Source: Buddleja alternifolia
Taxonomy: Eukaryota > Streptophyta > Magnoliopsida > Lamiales > Scrophulariaceae
Direction: 5' to 3'
DNA length: 64,000 bases
Assembly (NCBI GenBank): GCA_019426215.1
Contig: CM033394.1
Location: 41,848,423 to 41,912,422 of the forward strand
The number at the start of each line of letters is the position of its first letter. Within the stretch, counting starts at the first letter, position 1. Below, piece after piece: positions 43,680 to 55,985 of this stretch. The notes under the pieces are model-generated. The model did no database searches. It saw only the letters and a program-made list of their open reading frames with translations, and had not been told where the DNA came from. Position numbers and translations under genes: made by a program.

Positions 43680-44394
43680 TGTTGGAAATCAGATGCAAAT
43701 AAAGTACGAGTGACGTACTTACGGTAACAAATTCGAATAACACGTGTGCATTTCGAATTTCTCTAATCCGAGTTTGGACGAATGAGAAATTAAATGTTGA
43801 AGTTGTGGTTTGAAATCTGTGGGTTTACCGTGAATTTCTTCTGATCCAACCGTGTTAAACGAGGAGGAATTAAAGATACTACCCATTACGATCGATGGCC
43901 ACGATCGTACGAGCTGTATTTTAACATTACATGTGAGTCATTAATGATTTATATGAGTCATTGATCACATCACATGTGAGTCATTGATCATATCACATGT
44001 GAATCATTAAAGTGAGTTTAATGACTCTTATGCCCCTCTTTATCCCTATATAAACCCCCATTGGGTATTCATTTTCTTAAGAGCGAATAACAATTCCTCT
44101 TCATTCATATTCATTCTTTGAGTTTTGTTATTCCGGGAATAATGAAATCAAGAGTTGAATTATGTTATTATTGAGAGTTCGAAACAGGATTTCGTTCGTG
44201 GGTCTCGATTTTGAAGTGGTTCAATCCCGAGAAAAATCGTTGTATCTTGGGACACAAATTGCAGGAACCCGTACCACCAATAGCAGGGCTATAGCGGGGC
44301 AATATTGTGTTAAGGATAGAGAGTTCAACTCTCGCCTCGATTCAGATTTTGCATATCCATTTTATCACAATCAAATTATTCATTTTAACCAACA
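43680..44394 (+). repeat. 5' LTR, 715 bp
   Basis: Includes a TATA box (CCCTATATAAACC near 44,043-44,055) and repeated ACATGTGAGTCATTGATC words near 43,930-44,000. Confidence 0.92.
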
Positions 44395-45651
44395 AACTTA
44401 ACACAATATTATTCAAATTTGATGTGAATAAAATGGATCAAATCTGGATAACTCGATTTGATGCCAAAAATCTGGATTTTGATAATTTGGAATCAGGTTT
44501 GGGGCTGGAAAATCGAGAGAGAAAGATCCGATTTGTTTGGAACAAAGATTTGGAAAAATCTGAAATTTTGTGATTTGGAATCACAATAATTTGAACTAAA
44601 ATCTGATTTTGATGTTCTTGGAATTTTTCGATTGGATCAAAATTCTGGAAATCTAAAAATCGAGATTTGAATCGGGTTGGACCCGGTTTGGTTGAATTGC
44701 CGCCGTGCAACACAACTAATTGTGGCTGGGTTTGAGACAGCAAATCTGCCGTGTGGTGGGGTTAGGTGTCGGTGAATTCACCGCCGTAACCCATCGCAGA
44801 CGGTACTTGGGTGATGTTGCTGCCTCTGTTCGCCGGCGAAGCCATGAAAATGGCAGGTGCGATTTTCGAATCTCACGAAAAAAAATTGCTCGGAGCGAAT
44901 TTCTTGTGGCCCTCGAATCCCGTTAATGATGGGTCGCTTAGATGCCGAAGCTGGGTTGCCGCCGAAAATGGCGAATTTCTGGCAACGCGAGGATCGACGA
45001 ATCTCGCTGAAAAATCCTCCCGGATCGGAGAATCTGGTGGAGTGATATCAATGGTGATGATAGCTTTTTATTATATTAATACTAAAAGCTAAAGTAGTCA
45101 TCATGGAAAAGAATGCAAAAGTCTTAAAAGTGGCCGCCCATTACGGTAAAAGAGGTGCCTTTTGGCCTTTTGTTTTTCTTGTGGGCCAACACTTTTTAAA
45201 TAATATATTAGTGGATGATGTAAGAATAAAAGTCACAAAAGCTCGGATGGGAAAATGAGAGGCTTTTTGTTTTGTCTTTTATTTTCTTTTTATTTATTAA
45301 TATATTAAAAGTGTTAAAGTAAAAAGCATTAAAGTAGCCGAAAAAGAAGACCGTTAGTTTAACGAGGCAAAAGTAATTAATATAAAATTAAAAAGCTAAA
45401 GTAGTCATCATGAAAAGGCATGAAAAAGAATTGCTAAATAGCCGTTCATTATGGAAAAGTTTTGCCTTTTGCTACTTTTACTTTTTGCTTTTTGCTTTTG
45501 CTTGTTTTACATTTATTAAATCATGTGTGGGCTCGGCCCAACATGAATGTAATCATTTTGAGTTTGTCTATTAAATAAAAAAAGATTTATGTTAATATGA
45601 CCAAAATGATGCGCTTGGAGCGCTGTTGCTCATCGCGGATAGCAACGTTAG

Positions 45652-47930
45652 ATGTCCCAAATCGCATCGCCAGAAGTTGTTGGTATTATTTATCCCAAAA
45701 ATAATCTCGAGGAGATAAGGGGATTTAATCAATTCTGGTGTATCGCAAAATTGTGGGGGAAAGAGGCAATCCTCTCAGCGAATTACATTTTCGAAAGTAG
45801 GAGTGAGACTCCGTATGAAATGAGGAACTTTGTTATATCTTGGTGTTCTTTATTATTCAAATAGCCATTGTTAGTTATAGTTGTAGTGTTATATTGCGCT
45901 ATTAAATTCGTCTAGTTAATTCTGTCGAGGAGATTGGGTTTTAAGCGCGACCGTTGTGACGCCTCCAATCTTTCCTGAGAATTAAATCTAGTGTGGTTTT
46001 CTAGTACAATATTCACTCTCTATTTCTATAATTGGTGGAATATGACTCTGAGTTCCACAACAAGTGGTTAGAGCTCGGGTATTCTGAGTATGCTCTGTGG
46101 TTGCAGTTTAATCTGATCTTCCACATCAGAAAAGTTTTCCCTGGATATTTGACTTTGAAAATGTGGAGGTTTTGGAATACCGAAAATCCAAATGGTCAAG
46201 GACCATTGACTGCATATTGGATATGCACTTCATAGCGTATCTCGTACATAAAGTCAAGAAATTCTGATATTCATGATGGCAAAATCATGGAATATAGAAT
46301 CGTTGTCTTTTCTCGAGGATACTGGATATCTGACACAAACGACTCTAAGTCCACGAGTGGTTCTGGTTTACCATCGGTGGAGGAGCAGTGTCATTGAAAT
46401 CATCTAAATGAACTTGTATAGATCATGTCAGAATTCATAGCTTTAGATAAAGTTGATGAAAAAGCTGAGTGACTACACAATATTTAGAAGAGAACCCAGG
46501 TTGGAATCTTGGACGTATAAGAGTAAAAACCAGGTTTTAACCTAGTTCCAAACCAAGTGCACATCTTACACTCCGGCTGATGAGCGGATGATATTTATGG
46601 AAAACTTGATCACGTCACTTGTGGTTGGAATAGGTAAAATGGTGTTGTGCATAAACTTGGACGTCGTCACTTTAAACTATACAGTTGTTGAGTGAGATCG
46701 GTCCTAATGTTTGTGGCACATATTCTCTGAAGAGAGAAACGTCTAGACGACGTGGTGTACGAAGTACACAACTTGGTCAAAAATACGAAGGATTTGACCA
46801 TTGGAGTACAATCGAGAAAGTCGATCAAACATCCGATGGTGCGTCGTTCAAAGAATTTGATGCAAGTGTGGTAGTATTCACCATGGTCTAATGATATTTT
46901 CGAACGCCAAAATCATACTCTAAAGAAGATAATGATGCGTTGGATAAATTCAAAATTGTGGGGGACGTGGTCCTAGATAACTACATTCTGAACGAAGGTC
47001 CCACGTAGTAGTAAGAGTAAGAATCTGCCTGAAAGATGACAAGATTTCCTACAGTTACGTACAAATGTGGGGGCTGTGGGTTAAGGTAAAAACACCCAAA
47101 CCTTAACAAGGTTACAAGGCGTACTTGGTAGCCAAAGGGAACCTTCAAATGGTAGACCTTGATTTCGTCTTTTCATGTTTTCGGGAATGAGAATTAAATC
47201 CATAAAATATTCATTGTTGTTGCTAATTTGCATAACCATGAGATATTTGAAATGGATATTAAAACTGTGTTCCTTAAACAAAAGATTAGATGAGGAAGTT
47301 CACATGGAACTAACCGAGAGGTATGTTGGGTCAGTATACGGACTCGAACATAGCTCCAAAGTAGTGGCATGAAAGGTTTGACAAAATATTATGTTTTCAA
47401 ACGACTTTATAATCAACAAGCGTGATACATGTGGTTTTAACAAAACACATAGCTCATAGTATGAAATTTCACTAAGGTTCAAAGCCAAAAGCTACCTTTT
47501 CTGGTGTGAAAGTTTGATATGTTGATTATGTAAGTAATCATGACTACTGAAAGGATGTTGAAAAAGAATTCGACATAAATGATATGGGTACGGTCCAAAG
47601 ACTTGTCTTACTGAGACTATACTTGGAAAATTTAGTTTCCATAACAGTGCTCTTGTAAGAAAGTGACTAAAGACTTGGTTGAGAACCATGGTGAACCCAT
47701 ATTGCAATATGCACATATGCCCAGTTTGATATATTGAGACAATAAGTCGGCAATAGCACGTGCATACAATTGCGACTGTTAGTCTGCAATAACAAAGGCA
47801 TATAGTGGCATAAGTAATGGTAAGTCTAGACAGGCTTGTCGTAGGCACAATACCATTAAGCAGTTGATCTATGATGGCATTATCTCCACTGATCCTGGAG
47901 GATAAAGTAGATCCTTTGACGAAAGGACTT
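45652..47930 (+). pseudogene. Degraded copia pol fragments, out of order
   Basis: Readable pieces, each broken by stops or frameshifts, occur in this order. The integrase C-terminal part (LWGKEAILSANYIF) is near 45,750. RNase H (WISDTNDSKSTSG, then AVSLKSSK, then SEFIALDKVDEK) is at 46,310-46,465. RT (YLVAKGNLQ, MDIKT-like, SVYGLEHSSK) is at 47,115-47,370. The copia C-terminus (DPLTKGL) is near 47,895-47,915. Normal copia order is integrase, RT, RNase H, so RNase H before RT indicates rearrangement or fusion of two elements. Confidence 0.65.
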
Positions 47931-48518
47931 CCATAGAGATCAAATAGACTGCCTATCAAGAGGAATGGGGTTAAAGACTACAAATTAAGAATGGACACAG
48001 CGGTAACCCAACCATGTTGACTGGAGATCCCAAGATCATGGTTCAATGGGACAACTAAGTTGTGAAAATTCAGTATGGCACTTAGGAGTTTAACTCCAAA
48101 CCCATTGCCTAGGATAAAGAAGTGCAACCTGTCTAAATGATTCCTATACTGTCTAAATGAAGTGGAGTATGGCAGGATACTCTTAAATAGGAAGTCACCT
48201 ATGTAAGTGTGAGGTGTAGGCCGCCTCAACATTGGGCAAAATGTAAACACTTATGAATCCAAGAGGGGGTGCCACGGCCAAAATGGACCCAACAGTGAGA
48301 ACGAAATCTGTTCGAGAGACTACGGTGCGAATATCATTGTCTTGGTTTACACGAACGGCTGAACAATTCAAGACATCGCGTTCATTGGGCAGCCTAGTAA
48401 ATCCGATGATATTTCACTAAGAAAGGTTCAAAGCCAAAAGCTACCTCTTCTGATGCTATAGTTTTTCACCCGAACTCTCAATGTGTCTGCATATGTTAAT
48501 TTCATTCGTGTGGGGGAT

Positions 48519-49233
48519 TGTTGGAAATCAGATGCAAATAAAGTACGAGTGACGTACTTACGGTAACAAATTCGAATAACACGTGTGCATTTCGAATTTC
48601 TCTAATCCGAGTTTGGACGAATGAGAAATTAAATGTTGAAGTTGTGGTTTGAAATCTGTGGGTTTACCGTGAATTTCTTCTGATCCAACCGTGTTAAACG
48701 AGGAGGAATTAAAGATACTACCCATTACGATCGATGGCCACGATCGTACGAGCTGTATTTTAACATTACATGTGAGTCATTAATGATTTATATGAGTCAT
48801 TGATCACATCACATGTGAGTCATTGATCATATCACATGTGAGTCATTAAAGTGAGTTTAATGACTCTTATGCCCCTCTTTATCCCTATATAAACCCCCAT
48901 TGGGTATTCATTTTCTTAAGAGCGAATAACAATTCCTCTTCATTCATATTCATTCTTTGAGTTTTGTTATTCCGGGAATAATGAAATCAAGAGTTGAATT
49001 ATGTTATTATTGAGAGTTCGAAACAGGATTTCGTTCGTGGGTCTCGGTTTTGAAGTGGTTCAATCCCGAGAAAAATCGTTGTATCTTGGGACACAAATTG
49101 CAGGAACCCGTACCACCAATAGCAGGGCTATAGCGGGGCAATATTGTGTTAAGGATAGAGAGTTCAACTCTCGCCTCGATTCAGATTTTGCATATCCATT
49201 TTATCACAATCAAATTATTCATTTTAACCAACA
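48519..49233 (+). repeat. 3' LTR, 715 bp
   Basis: Nearly identical to the 5' LTR; the two differences seen are in the ACATGTGAGTC repeat and in GTCTCGGTTTTG. Confidence 0.92.
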
Positions 49234-49353
49234 AATATTACTTCAAACTTCAAAGGTTGAATCATGTTATGAACTATGGATTTTTTTCTTGCTAATTCCA
49301 GCAAGAAAAAAATCCTTAATCTGATAAAAACACAAGAAAAAACACAAACTTAC

Positions 49354-50122
49354 GACTTTTGCAGCTTAAAGCATGAGGCCTGTCCGGGCAAAAACACCAA
49401 AAACGATAAGTAGTCTCATTAAAGCCACAACGGCCACCACTCGATGTGCATTCACTACAATCACTGACCGTCCAATTCAACACAAACCCTCTTCTCAATA
49501 CCTCAACAACACTTCCCCTTCCAAGATTTTCATCCTCTACATGCTCCTCCACCGGTACAACCACGTTCCTCCCACAGCTCTCCAATGCATTTGTAAAATT
49601 TTCACTATTTTCATACAATGGCAAAACCCAATCATTTCTATCCTCTGCATTGCAATACCTCAAACGACCCTCGGACAATGATGAATTTGTGCAGTTTGAG
49701 AACAAATGGAGCGTTGTAACATTACCAACAAACTCGTACCGGAGCCCAGGCAAAGTCGTGTTTACGGTAATCCTTGGAACACAACCTGCAGAGCTATTTA
49801 AACTTGAAAACGCAGGATCAGATACACGAAGAGATTTGGTTTTGTAGAATATATCTTCAACCACAAAATCATCTCCACGCAAATTAAGAACTGGAAATCC
49901 ATTATGGTTACAAGTGAGATTAAATTGAGGGTACCCACAGTATGATTCTTGCTGGCCTGATATATAAAATGGATAACTTATGTTTGGGCCATTTCCACAG
50001 TTACTTGGTGTGCATGATTCGTACTGATAATCAGCACAAGACGATCTTTTCGATAGAATTATCACACAAAAAATACAAAGGTTTAAAGGTATCAAGAAAG
50101 TGTGTAAATTATTTTCATTCAT
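49354..50122 (-). CDS. E4: LRK10-like ectodomain exon (GUB_WAK_bind), intact
   Basis: ATG 50,120-50,122 (MNENNLHTFLIPLNLCIFCV, signal peptide) is chosen because the same MNENN start recurs in E1 and E2; the open frame itself reaches 50,182. After cleavage comes GUB_WAK_bind (SCTPSNCGNGPNISYPFY, then ESYCGYPQFNLTCN). Next come VEDIFYKTKSLRV, NTTLPGLRYEF and DWVLPLYENSENFTNALESC. The WAK-associated C-terminal cysteine block CSECTSSGGRCGF...CFCPDRPH closes the exon. A donor GTAAGT lies at 49,348-49,353. The domain is thought to bind cell-wall ligands outside the plasma membrane. The matching kinase exon is K3, about 8.5 kb downstream, with a retrotransposon between. No lesion is seen. Confidence 0.88.
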
Positions 50123-50182
50123 CGGAAAAATTGTAGGAACAAATGAAGGTTTATTTGACTTTTTCAGGCCGGCTCTTTGCAT

Positions 50183-52429
50183 CTGCTTACAATTTTAAGA
50201 CTACATTATTGATGCAGTGTATGATAAATGTGTAGGTCACTTTAGTTGAATGAATTGACTGATCACTGCAATCCTGCCAATATATTTGGTGGCTCCGAGA
50301 CTTGGGTCCGGGTGAGATCTCCAACCCATATCTATAAATATACATGTAAAGGGTTTACCATCACATATACATGTGTTGTTGAAAATCATCCTGAGACCAC
50401 GCCCGCAAGTATGATCCGAAATAAACCTTATTTCTCCCTAGACCAACCATTATGGGTTGAATTGCTATTAATCCATAATGTACCTACATAAAATGGCAAG
50501 TTCTACGTTCTCAATGAATTTCACTAATAAAATTCAAGTGGAAAGATAGAAACTTAGTGTCCTGGTGTTGTTATTATTTGATCAAAGGTAATGCTTGGAT
50601 TTTAGAGTTATAAAATTTCTACCGTTTATCCACGAAAAAATAAATAGAAACATTGATTAATCACAAAATACAATTGCACATGTAATTTGATTAGCAAATT
50701 AAACCAATTTAGGAAAAGAAAATGCTACATATCACCGTTTTTCATACTATTCGTTTGAAAAAAATTCATTAGAAAATAAGTAGCATAAATTATCTTAATG
50801 ATTAAGATTAATTGACTTTGGGTGGACTTATGTTTGGACACGGATTCCAGAAGGGGCATGCAAAGACTTTAGAAGGCAACAAGTTTCCTTCATTCAAACC
50901 ACTAACGCGATTTAATTAATTGGCTGTGGCCTTAGCTTGTGGAATGTCTTTTTCATTATCATCAGTATTGTGGAAAAATACGGAAGAAGAGGAAAAAAAA
51001 TAGTCAAATGAACCGGATTCGGAAGATTATTCTATTCCAATTTTCTATATTGTTTGGTTTTTAGTGAAAGAAAACATGAAACCATTTGAAGTTTGATTCA
51101 TTGGTTAATTCACCTAAATAGTAGAAGTGTCTTTTTCATTATCATCATTATTTTGGAAAAATATGAAAGGGAAAAAATATTGTTAAAATGGTAATTAAAT
51201 CGATGTAAAGATATAATCATTTCATTCAAAAATTGGACCGGATTCGGAAGATTATTCAAATTTTTGGGGTATTTCGTTTAAGATTTTTCTGTACCAATTT
51301 TCTCCAATTCAAATCTTCTATTACACCATTCGTGTTACACTTCCTGTTACACGCACAGATGCGTGACAAGTGTATACACGGACGGTTAGGATGTAGTGAG
51401 AAAAAATTATGTAATGTGGAAAAAAATCTGAGATTTCTCTCTCCACATCCTAACCATCCATATTTACACTTGTCAGGTATATGTTCGTGTAACATAAAGT
51501 GTAACATGAATGTGTATCAAAAAATCCGGATTGAATTTTCTCAGTTGTTTAATTTTTATAAAGCATGAAAAACATTTGAAGCACTCGCTCACCTAAATAA
51601 TAGAACCGTCTGCATTTTATTAAGTTAGAAGATATATTTCTTCTATTATTCTGATAGAAATTTATAAATAATTAAACAGGTCCAAGTTAATTTGTGAGCC
51701 ACAACAAAAGAAACAAAATTTTCAGAGTGCGCAACAATTAAATTGCAATATTGTAAAACATTTCATTTGTAATCTGGTTCACCTACTAACATAAAGTAAC
51801 TATCAAGTAACTCGATACTAGACTAACTGCAAAAATCCAAATATTTTACTTAAGCTTTAAGAGACTAAAATAGAAAGTAAATTATGTGTAATTATAAAAC
51901 TCCGGGAACCCAAAGAAAAATAAAATATAAGTTGAACGGGATCGATATAAATCCACAAAGAGAAAGAACCTTCGTAAACTAGTTAACTAGTAAACTAAAA
52001 ATTAGAAGTTGAAAAAAAAAAAAAAAGCTAAACCGTAAAAACTAAAAAACTAAAATTAGGCAATTGAATAAAATGAAACCTAATCAGAAGTAAGTTGAAA
52101 CTCACTTGAATTTGGTCCATGCATTCATATGAGGAAAATAAACCTAATGAGTAGTTTCAAAACATTTGAAGACGGTCATAAAAATAACTTATAAAATACT
52201 AACTTAAAATTTAAAAACTGTAAAGAAAAGAGGTGGTACAGTAGTGTACAAGCTGGTGGCAAGGAAAAAGATGTGAAGAAATTCTTTTGGCTCTTATTCA
52301 TAAATGAATGTTCTTACCCATTGTTTTAGAGAGACGAACAAGAGTAAAACTCCTATATAATAATTTATGGAGTTTCAATATCAATTTTCTTATCATAGTT
52401 GGGAGGAAATATAGTAACTAATTATATCG
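50183..52429. other. Duplicated spacer, no gene
   Basis: From 50,430 it is collinear with 29,440-32,160. 50,246-50,430 is a unique insertion-like patch of unknown nature. Confidence 0.55.
51313..51515. mobile_element. Fold-back MITE
   Basis: Imperfect hairpin: GTGTTACACTTCCTGTTACA, GACAAGTGTATACACGGA and GGTTAGGATGTAG on the left are mirrored on the right (CATCCTAACCATCC, ACACTTGTCAGG, TGTAACATAAAGTGTAACA). Confidence 0.7.
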
Positions 52430-52578
52430 ATGACTCATAGGTCGAAACATCAGTTGTCAGTCTAGTTGGTGAAGATAAGTAAGGCTTAGGTGGTATCTGT
52501 AAGTACTCAAGTTTTCCTTCCAACATTTCCACCACCCTTCTCATCGACGACCTATTGTTCGAGTCCGTCTATATGCAC

Positions 52579-53197
52579 TATTGGGATATAGTGGAGTCGG
52601 ATCAAAAGGAGGATAGAGAGATAGAAACAATGGAGTCAAAACAGAGCGAAGATGAAGCCAAGATGGATTGGGGAGACCCGGGGTCGCAAAAGGGTCGGAA
52701 AAGGACGAAAACGGGCCAAAATGGAGTTCCTGGACGGAACACCGTGGCGTCTCGAGAATATAATGGAACACCGCAGCGTGGGGCAATGCCGCGGCATTGG
52801 CGGCAGTGGCAAAAATTGACCACCGCTGCATTCGGGCGAACACTGCGGAGTTGGTTACCGAGATGGCAGTTTCCTTACGTGTTTTGGACTCGATTTTGGC
52901 AGTTTTTGGAGGCTTATTTGTTTTCTATTGTCTCTAGACTTGTTCCCTAAGTTTATTAGGAATATGTTTCCTAATTTGATAGGGTTTTAGATGACTCCAA
53001 CTATTATAAATAGGAGAACTCCTCTTGTAATTCATTGATTAATTTTGAGAAATAAAGATGTAGATCTAGATTGGCTCGTGGTTGCAAGCAATTATGCCCA
53101 ACCACGTTAAAATCCTCGTATTGTTATCTTCATGTTAGGCTTAGGTTTTTCTTGTTTCTTGATTATTTTTCGTGTTCTGATGCTAACATCCCTAACA
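52579..53197 (+). repeat. 5' LTR (619 bp)
   Basis: Carries a TATA-like ACTATTATAAATAGG near 52,998-53,012, followed by the LTR end CCCTAACA. Confidence 0.88.
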
Positions 53198-54426
53198 ACT
53201 GGTATCAGAGCCATAAGTTGTAGATTTAGAAAACGCGCATCTTAAATCTAGATCTATGGGGAAGCGTTTTTGGTTAAACGCGGATTTCATAGTGCGAACG
53301 ATGTTAGGAGATGGAAGAATAATCAAGCTCGGCGATTTCATTGCAGAGAGCACTAATTGAGGTCGTGGTGAACCGGAGAAAATGATAGAGGAGGATGGGA
53401 TCGGGTAGATCGCCAACCAAAGAAGAGTAATCCCGTTGAACGTTAACGAGAAAACGTTGAAAATCATGGTACCGGCAGATAGGCAGATTAGCTGCAGCAG
53501 AGGCAGATTTGTGTTGTCGGGTGGGTAAACACGAAACGTAAACACGAAACGAATGGGAACAGTTGCGGTGCCGTGGACAGATCCGTAGATCCATAGGTCA
53601 AGTAGGTAGACTCGCTTTGCTGAAAAGGTAGTAGAACATACAAGCTAGGGACCGGGGAGGCAAAGTTACAGAACCCAGCAGCAATCCACCGAGCGAGATG
53701 TCAGAATGACAAAATCAGTAACCGAGAGGGAAAAGCCGTATAGTCGAGAGACAAGAGGGCAGGGTTGTGGAGGCATGACAGTGTAAAGAGAAACTATGAA
53801 GGCAGGAAGCGGCACCGCGAGAGGTTGACTGTGGAGTCAGAAGTCATGGTGGCAGGATGTAAAACCGGGTAGGTAGATTTGCAGAGCAGTGGATATTTGG
53901 CAAAGGGATGTGATATAGCTCGTTGAGTGGGAGCTCGAGCAAATGTGTCAGTAACCCAAGTTGGCCATTGAAAAACCAAGTAGACGGATGGATCAGACAT
54001 AGCTCATGCAGGGGCATGGAGCAGATATGTGAGAGATTCGAGATTGTCGTTGGACAAAGTCCTTGGTGGAAAGATGTTAGTGGGTGGGTTGACTGAAGCG
54101 GTTTGGGTTGTGACATGTTCGAATTTTAGAGTAACCTATATCCGAGGGTTTGTTAAACCGAGATAGATATGCCACGGTGTTCAGAAGTTGGCTGATCACC
54201 AAACGAATATGGTAGTGGCGAGGGTTTAAAGAGAGGGAACGATGCTCACAAAGAGATTCTATCAAGTGGGTGACGGATAGGTGAGTTGATGAGATATGGG
54301 GATATCTAGTAATTTTTTATCTCCATAGGGTTTGGCAATGTGCCGATTAGATTGAGGATCACTTAGGAAAAGTGAAGTGGTGGTTCGAGTTGAGTTCGAG
54401 TTTTGATCAGTCTCCAAGTGGGAGAT

Positions 54427-55010
54427 TGTTGGGATATAGTGGAGTCGGATCAAAAGGAGGATAGAGAGATGGAAACAATGGAGTCAAAACAGAGCTAAGA
54501 TGAAGCCGGGATGGGTTAGGGAGACCCGGGGTCGCGAAAGGGTCAAAAAAGGACGAAAATAGGCCAAAATGGCATTCTTGGACTGAACGCTGCGACATCG
54601 GAGGAGAGACGTCGTGGTATCTCGAGAATATAACGGAACGCCACGGCGTTCAAGGTGAATACCGCGGCGTTTGGTACCAAGCTGGCAGTTTTCTTACGAG
54701 TTTTGGACTCGATTTTGGTTGAAGGCTTATTTTTTTCTATTGTATCTAGACTTGTTCCCTAAGTTTATTAGGAATATGTTTCATAATTTGATAGGGTTTT
54801 AGATGACTCCAACTATTATAAATAGGAGAACTCCTCTTGTAATTCATTGATTGACTTTGAGAAATAAAGATGTAGATCTAGGTTGGCTCGTGGATGTAGT
54901 CAATTATGCCGAACCACGTTAAAATCCTCGTGTCGTTATCTTCATATTTAGGCTTAGATTTTTCTTGTTTCTTGATTATTTTTTGTACTCTGATGCTACC
55001 ATCCCTAACA
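54427..55010 (+). repeat. 3' LTR (584 bp)
   Basis: Direct copy of the 5' LTR with several indels in the GGCGT-rich part. Confidence 0.88.
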
Positions 55011-55985
55011 TGCACCACAAGCCGACTACTATAAGTTTTCTTTTCTCATCTTCCTCCACAACACCATCATGATCCTCCTCATGAACATTCACTTCAAGAT
55101 GCTTGTGCACCCAATGTGGGAAATACGCCTCACTCATAGTATCAGCAAGTTGTGGATCCACGTTTCTCCATTCTCCAACTATCTCCAACACCATCATTCC
55201 ATTAGACATCTGATTTATGAGAAACTTCTCCAAAGTTTCTACAAAATACTTCTGGTGCAATGTACCCAACCGTCTCTCTTGCCCCTGACATCGACATGAT
55301 GCTAGCCCCGTCGGGGCATAGTTTAGCCAATACAAAATCTGCAATCTTCGGATGAAAATCCGTATCCAAAAGAATATTGTAAGGATTTATATCCAAGTGC
55401 AAAATTCACATGTTACACCTTGGATGTAAGTATTCGGGCCCTCGAGCAATCTCGACTGCAATCTCAAACAATTTTTCCCATCCCAATTGGCCTTCCTCTG
55501 ATAAAAATTTGTCAAGAGAGCCATTTGGCATGAATTCATAAATGAGAGCTCTTTTATAGCCCTCAAAGCAAAATCCCAAGAGAGTTACAATGTTTATGAA
55601 GGAAGTTCTAGTATTACTTGCAACCTCATTCACAAAATCTTCACCATTCTTTCTATATTCATTCAAGATTTTAACGGCCACGAGACGACCGTCTTATAAC
55701 TTTCCTTTATAGACACTACCATAGCCTCCTTTTCCTAAGTTGTCATTAAATGACTTTGTTATTTTCCTGACTTGTGAGTAATTGTATCTTTTAGTGTGAG
55801 ATTCTCATAGTTTTTCAGAAAGATTTCCACATTCTTCTGGTAATACTCATTCTTATTCTTCTTCTTCCTCCTCCTCTTGAGTAATATTCCTGAGATGATA
55901 ATGGAGGTGATCACAATCAGAACATCACCAAAACCTGTGGTGAGAGACCTTCCATAAGGAAAAATAAATTGGGAGTCCTTGTGTA

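Larger units (their letters stand above)
43680..49233 (+). mobile_element. Young LTR retrotransposon with decayed copia-like interior
   Basis: The two 715 bp LTRs (43,680-44,394; 48,519-49,233) begin TGTTGGAAATC and end AACCAACA, with 5 bp TSD AATAT at 43,675-43,679 and 49,234-49,238. I could find only two differences between the LTRs, which points to a very recent insertion. The purine tract TGGGGGAT precedes the 3' LTR. The interior (4.1 kb) has no intact gag or pol, only short degraded copia-like pieces in an unusual order. It must have been mobilised by another element's proteins. Confidence 0.92.
52579..55010 (+). mobile_element. LTR retrotransposon without coding capacity, inserted in K4
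   Basis: LTRs are at 52,579-53,197 (619 bp) and 54,427-55,010 (584 bp), TGTTGGGATATAGTGG...CATCCCTAACA; the 5' LTR starts TA instead of TG. The 5 bp TSD TGCAC is at 52,574-52,578 and 55,011-55,015. A perfect initiator-tRNA-Met primer site TGGTATCAGAGCC is at 53,200-53,212, and a purine tract (GTGGGAGAT) precedes the 3' LTR. The 1.2 kb interior has no gag or pol, so it is a LARD/TRIM-like or deletion derivative. Confidence 0.9.
52430..55985 (-). pseudogene. K4: LRK10-like kinase exon, split by an LTR element and decayed
   Basis: The 3' end (52,430-52,578, tail STYESSI) and the rest (55,011-55,985) flank a 2.4 kb LTR element. The remaining kinase reads [37 protein letters not shown] (Lys-to-Asn in the catalytic loop), IADFVLAKL (DFG Gly lost) and [20 protein letters not shown]. 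It is broken by a TGA just before the catalytic loop, a stop near 55,695, a deletion after HKSDV and other indels. Flanking introns match those of K2. The expected ectodomain is E5. Confidence 0.88.

Noticed and set aside
44162..44401. 79-codon frame, repeated at 49,001-49,324
   Set aside because: Part of the LTR; its duplication is due to the two LTRs, not to a gene family.
52555..52950. 131-codon open frame on the + strand
   Set aside because: It lies inside the 5' LTR at 52,579-53,197, is only partly preserved in the 3' LTR and resembles no family.
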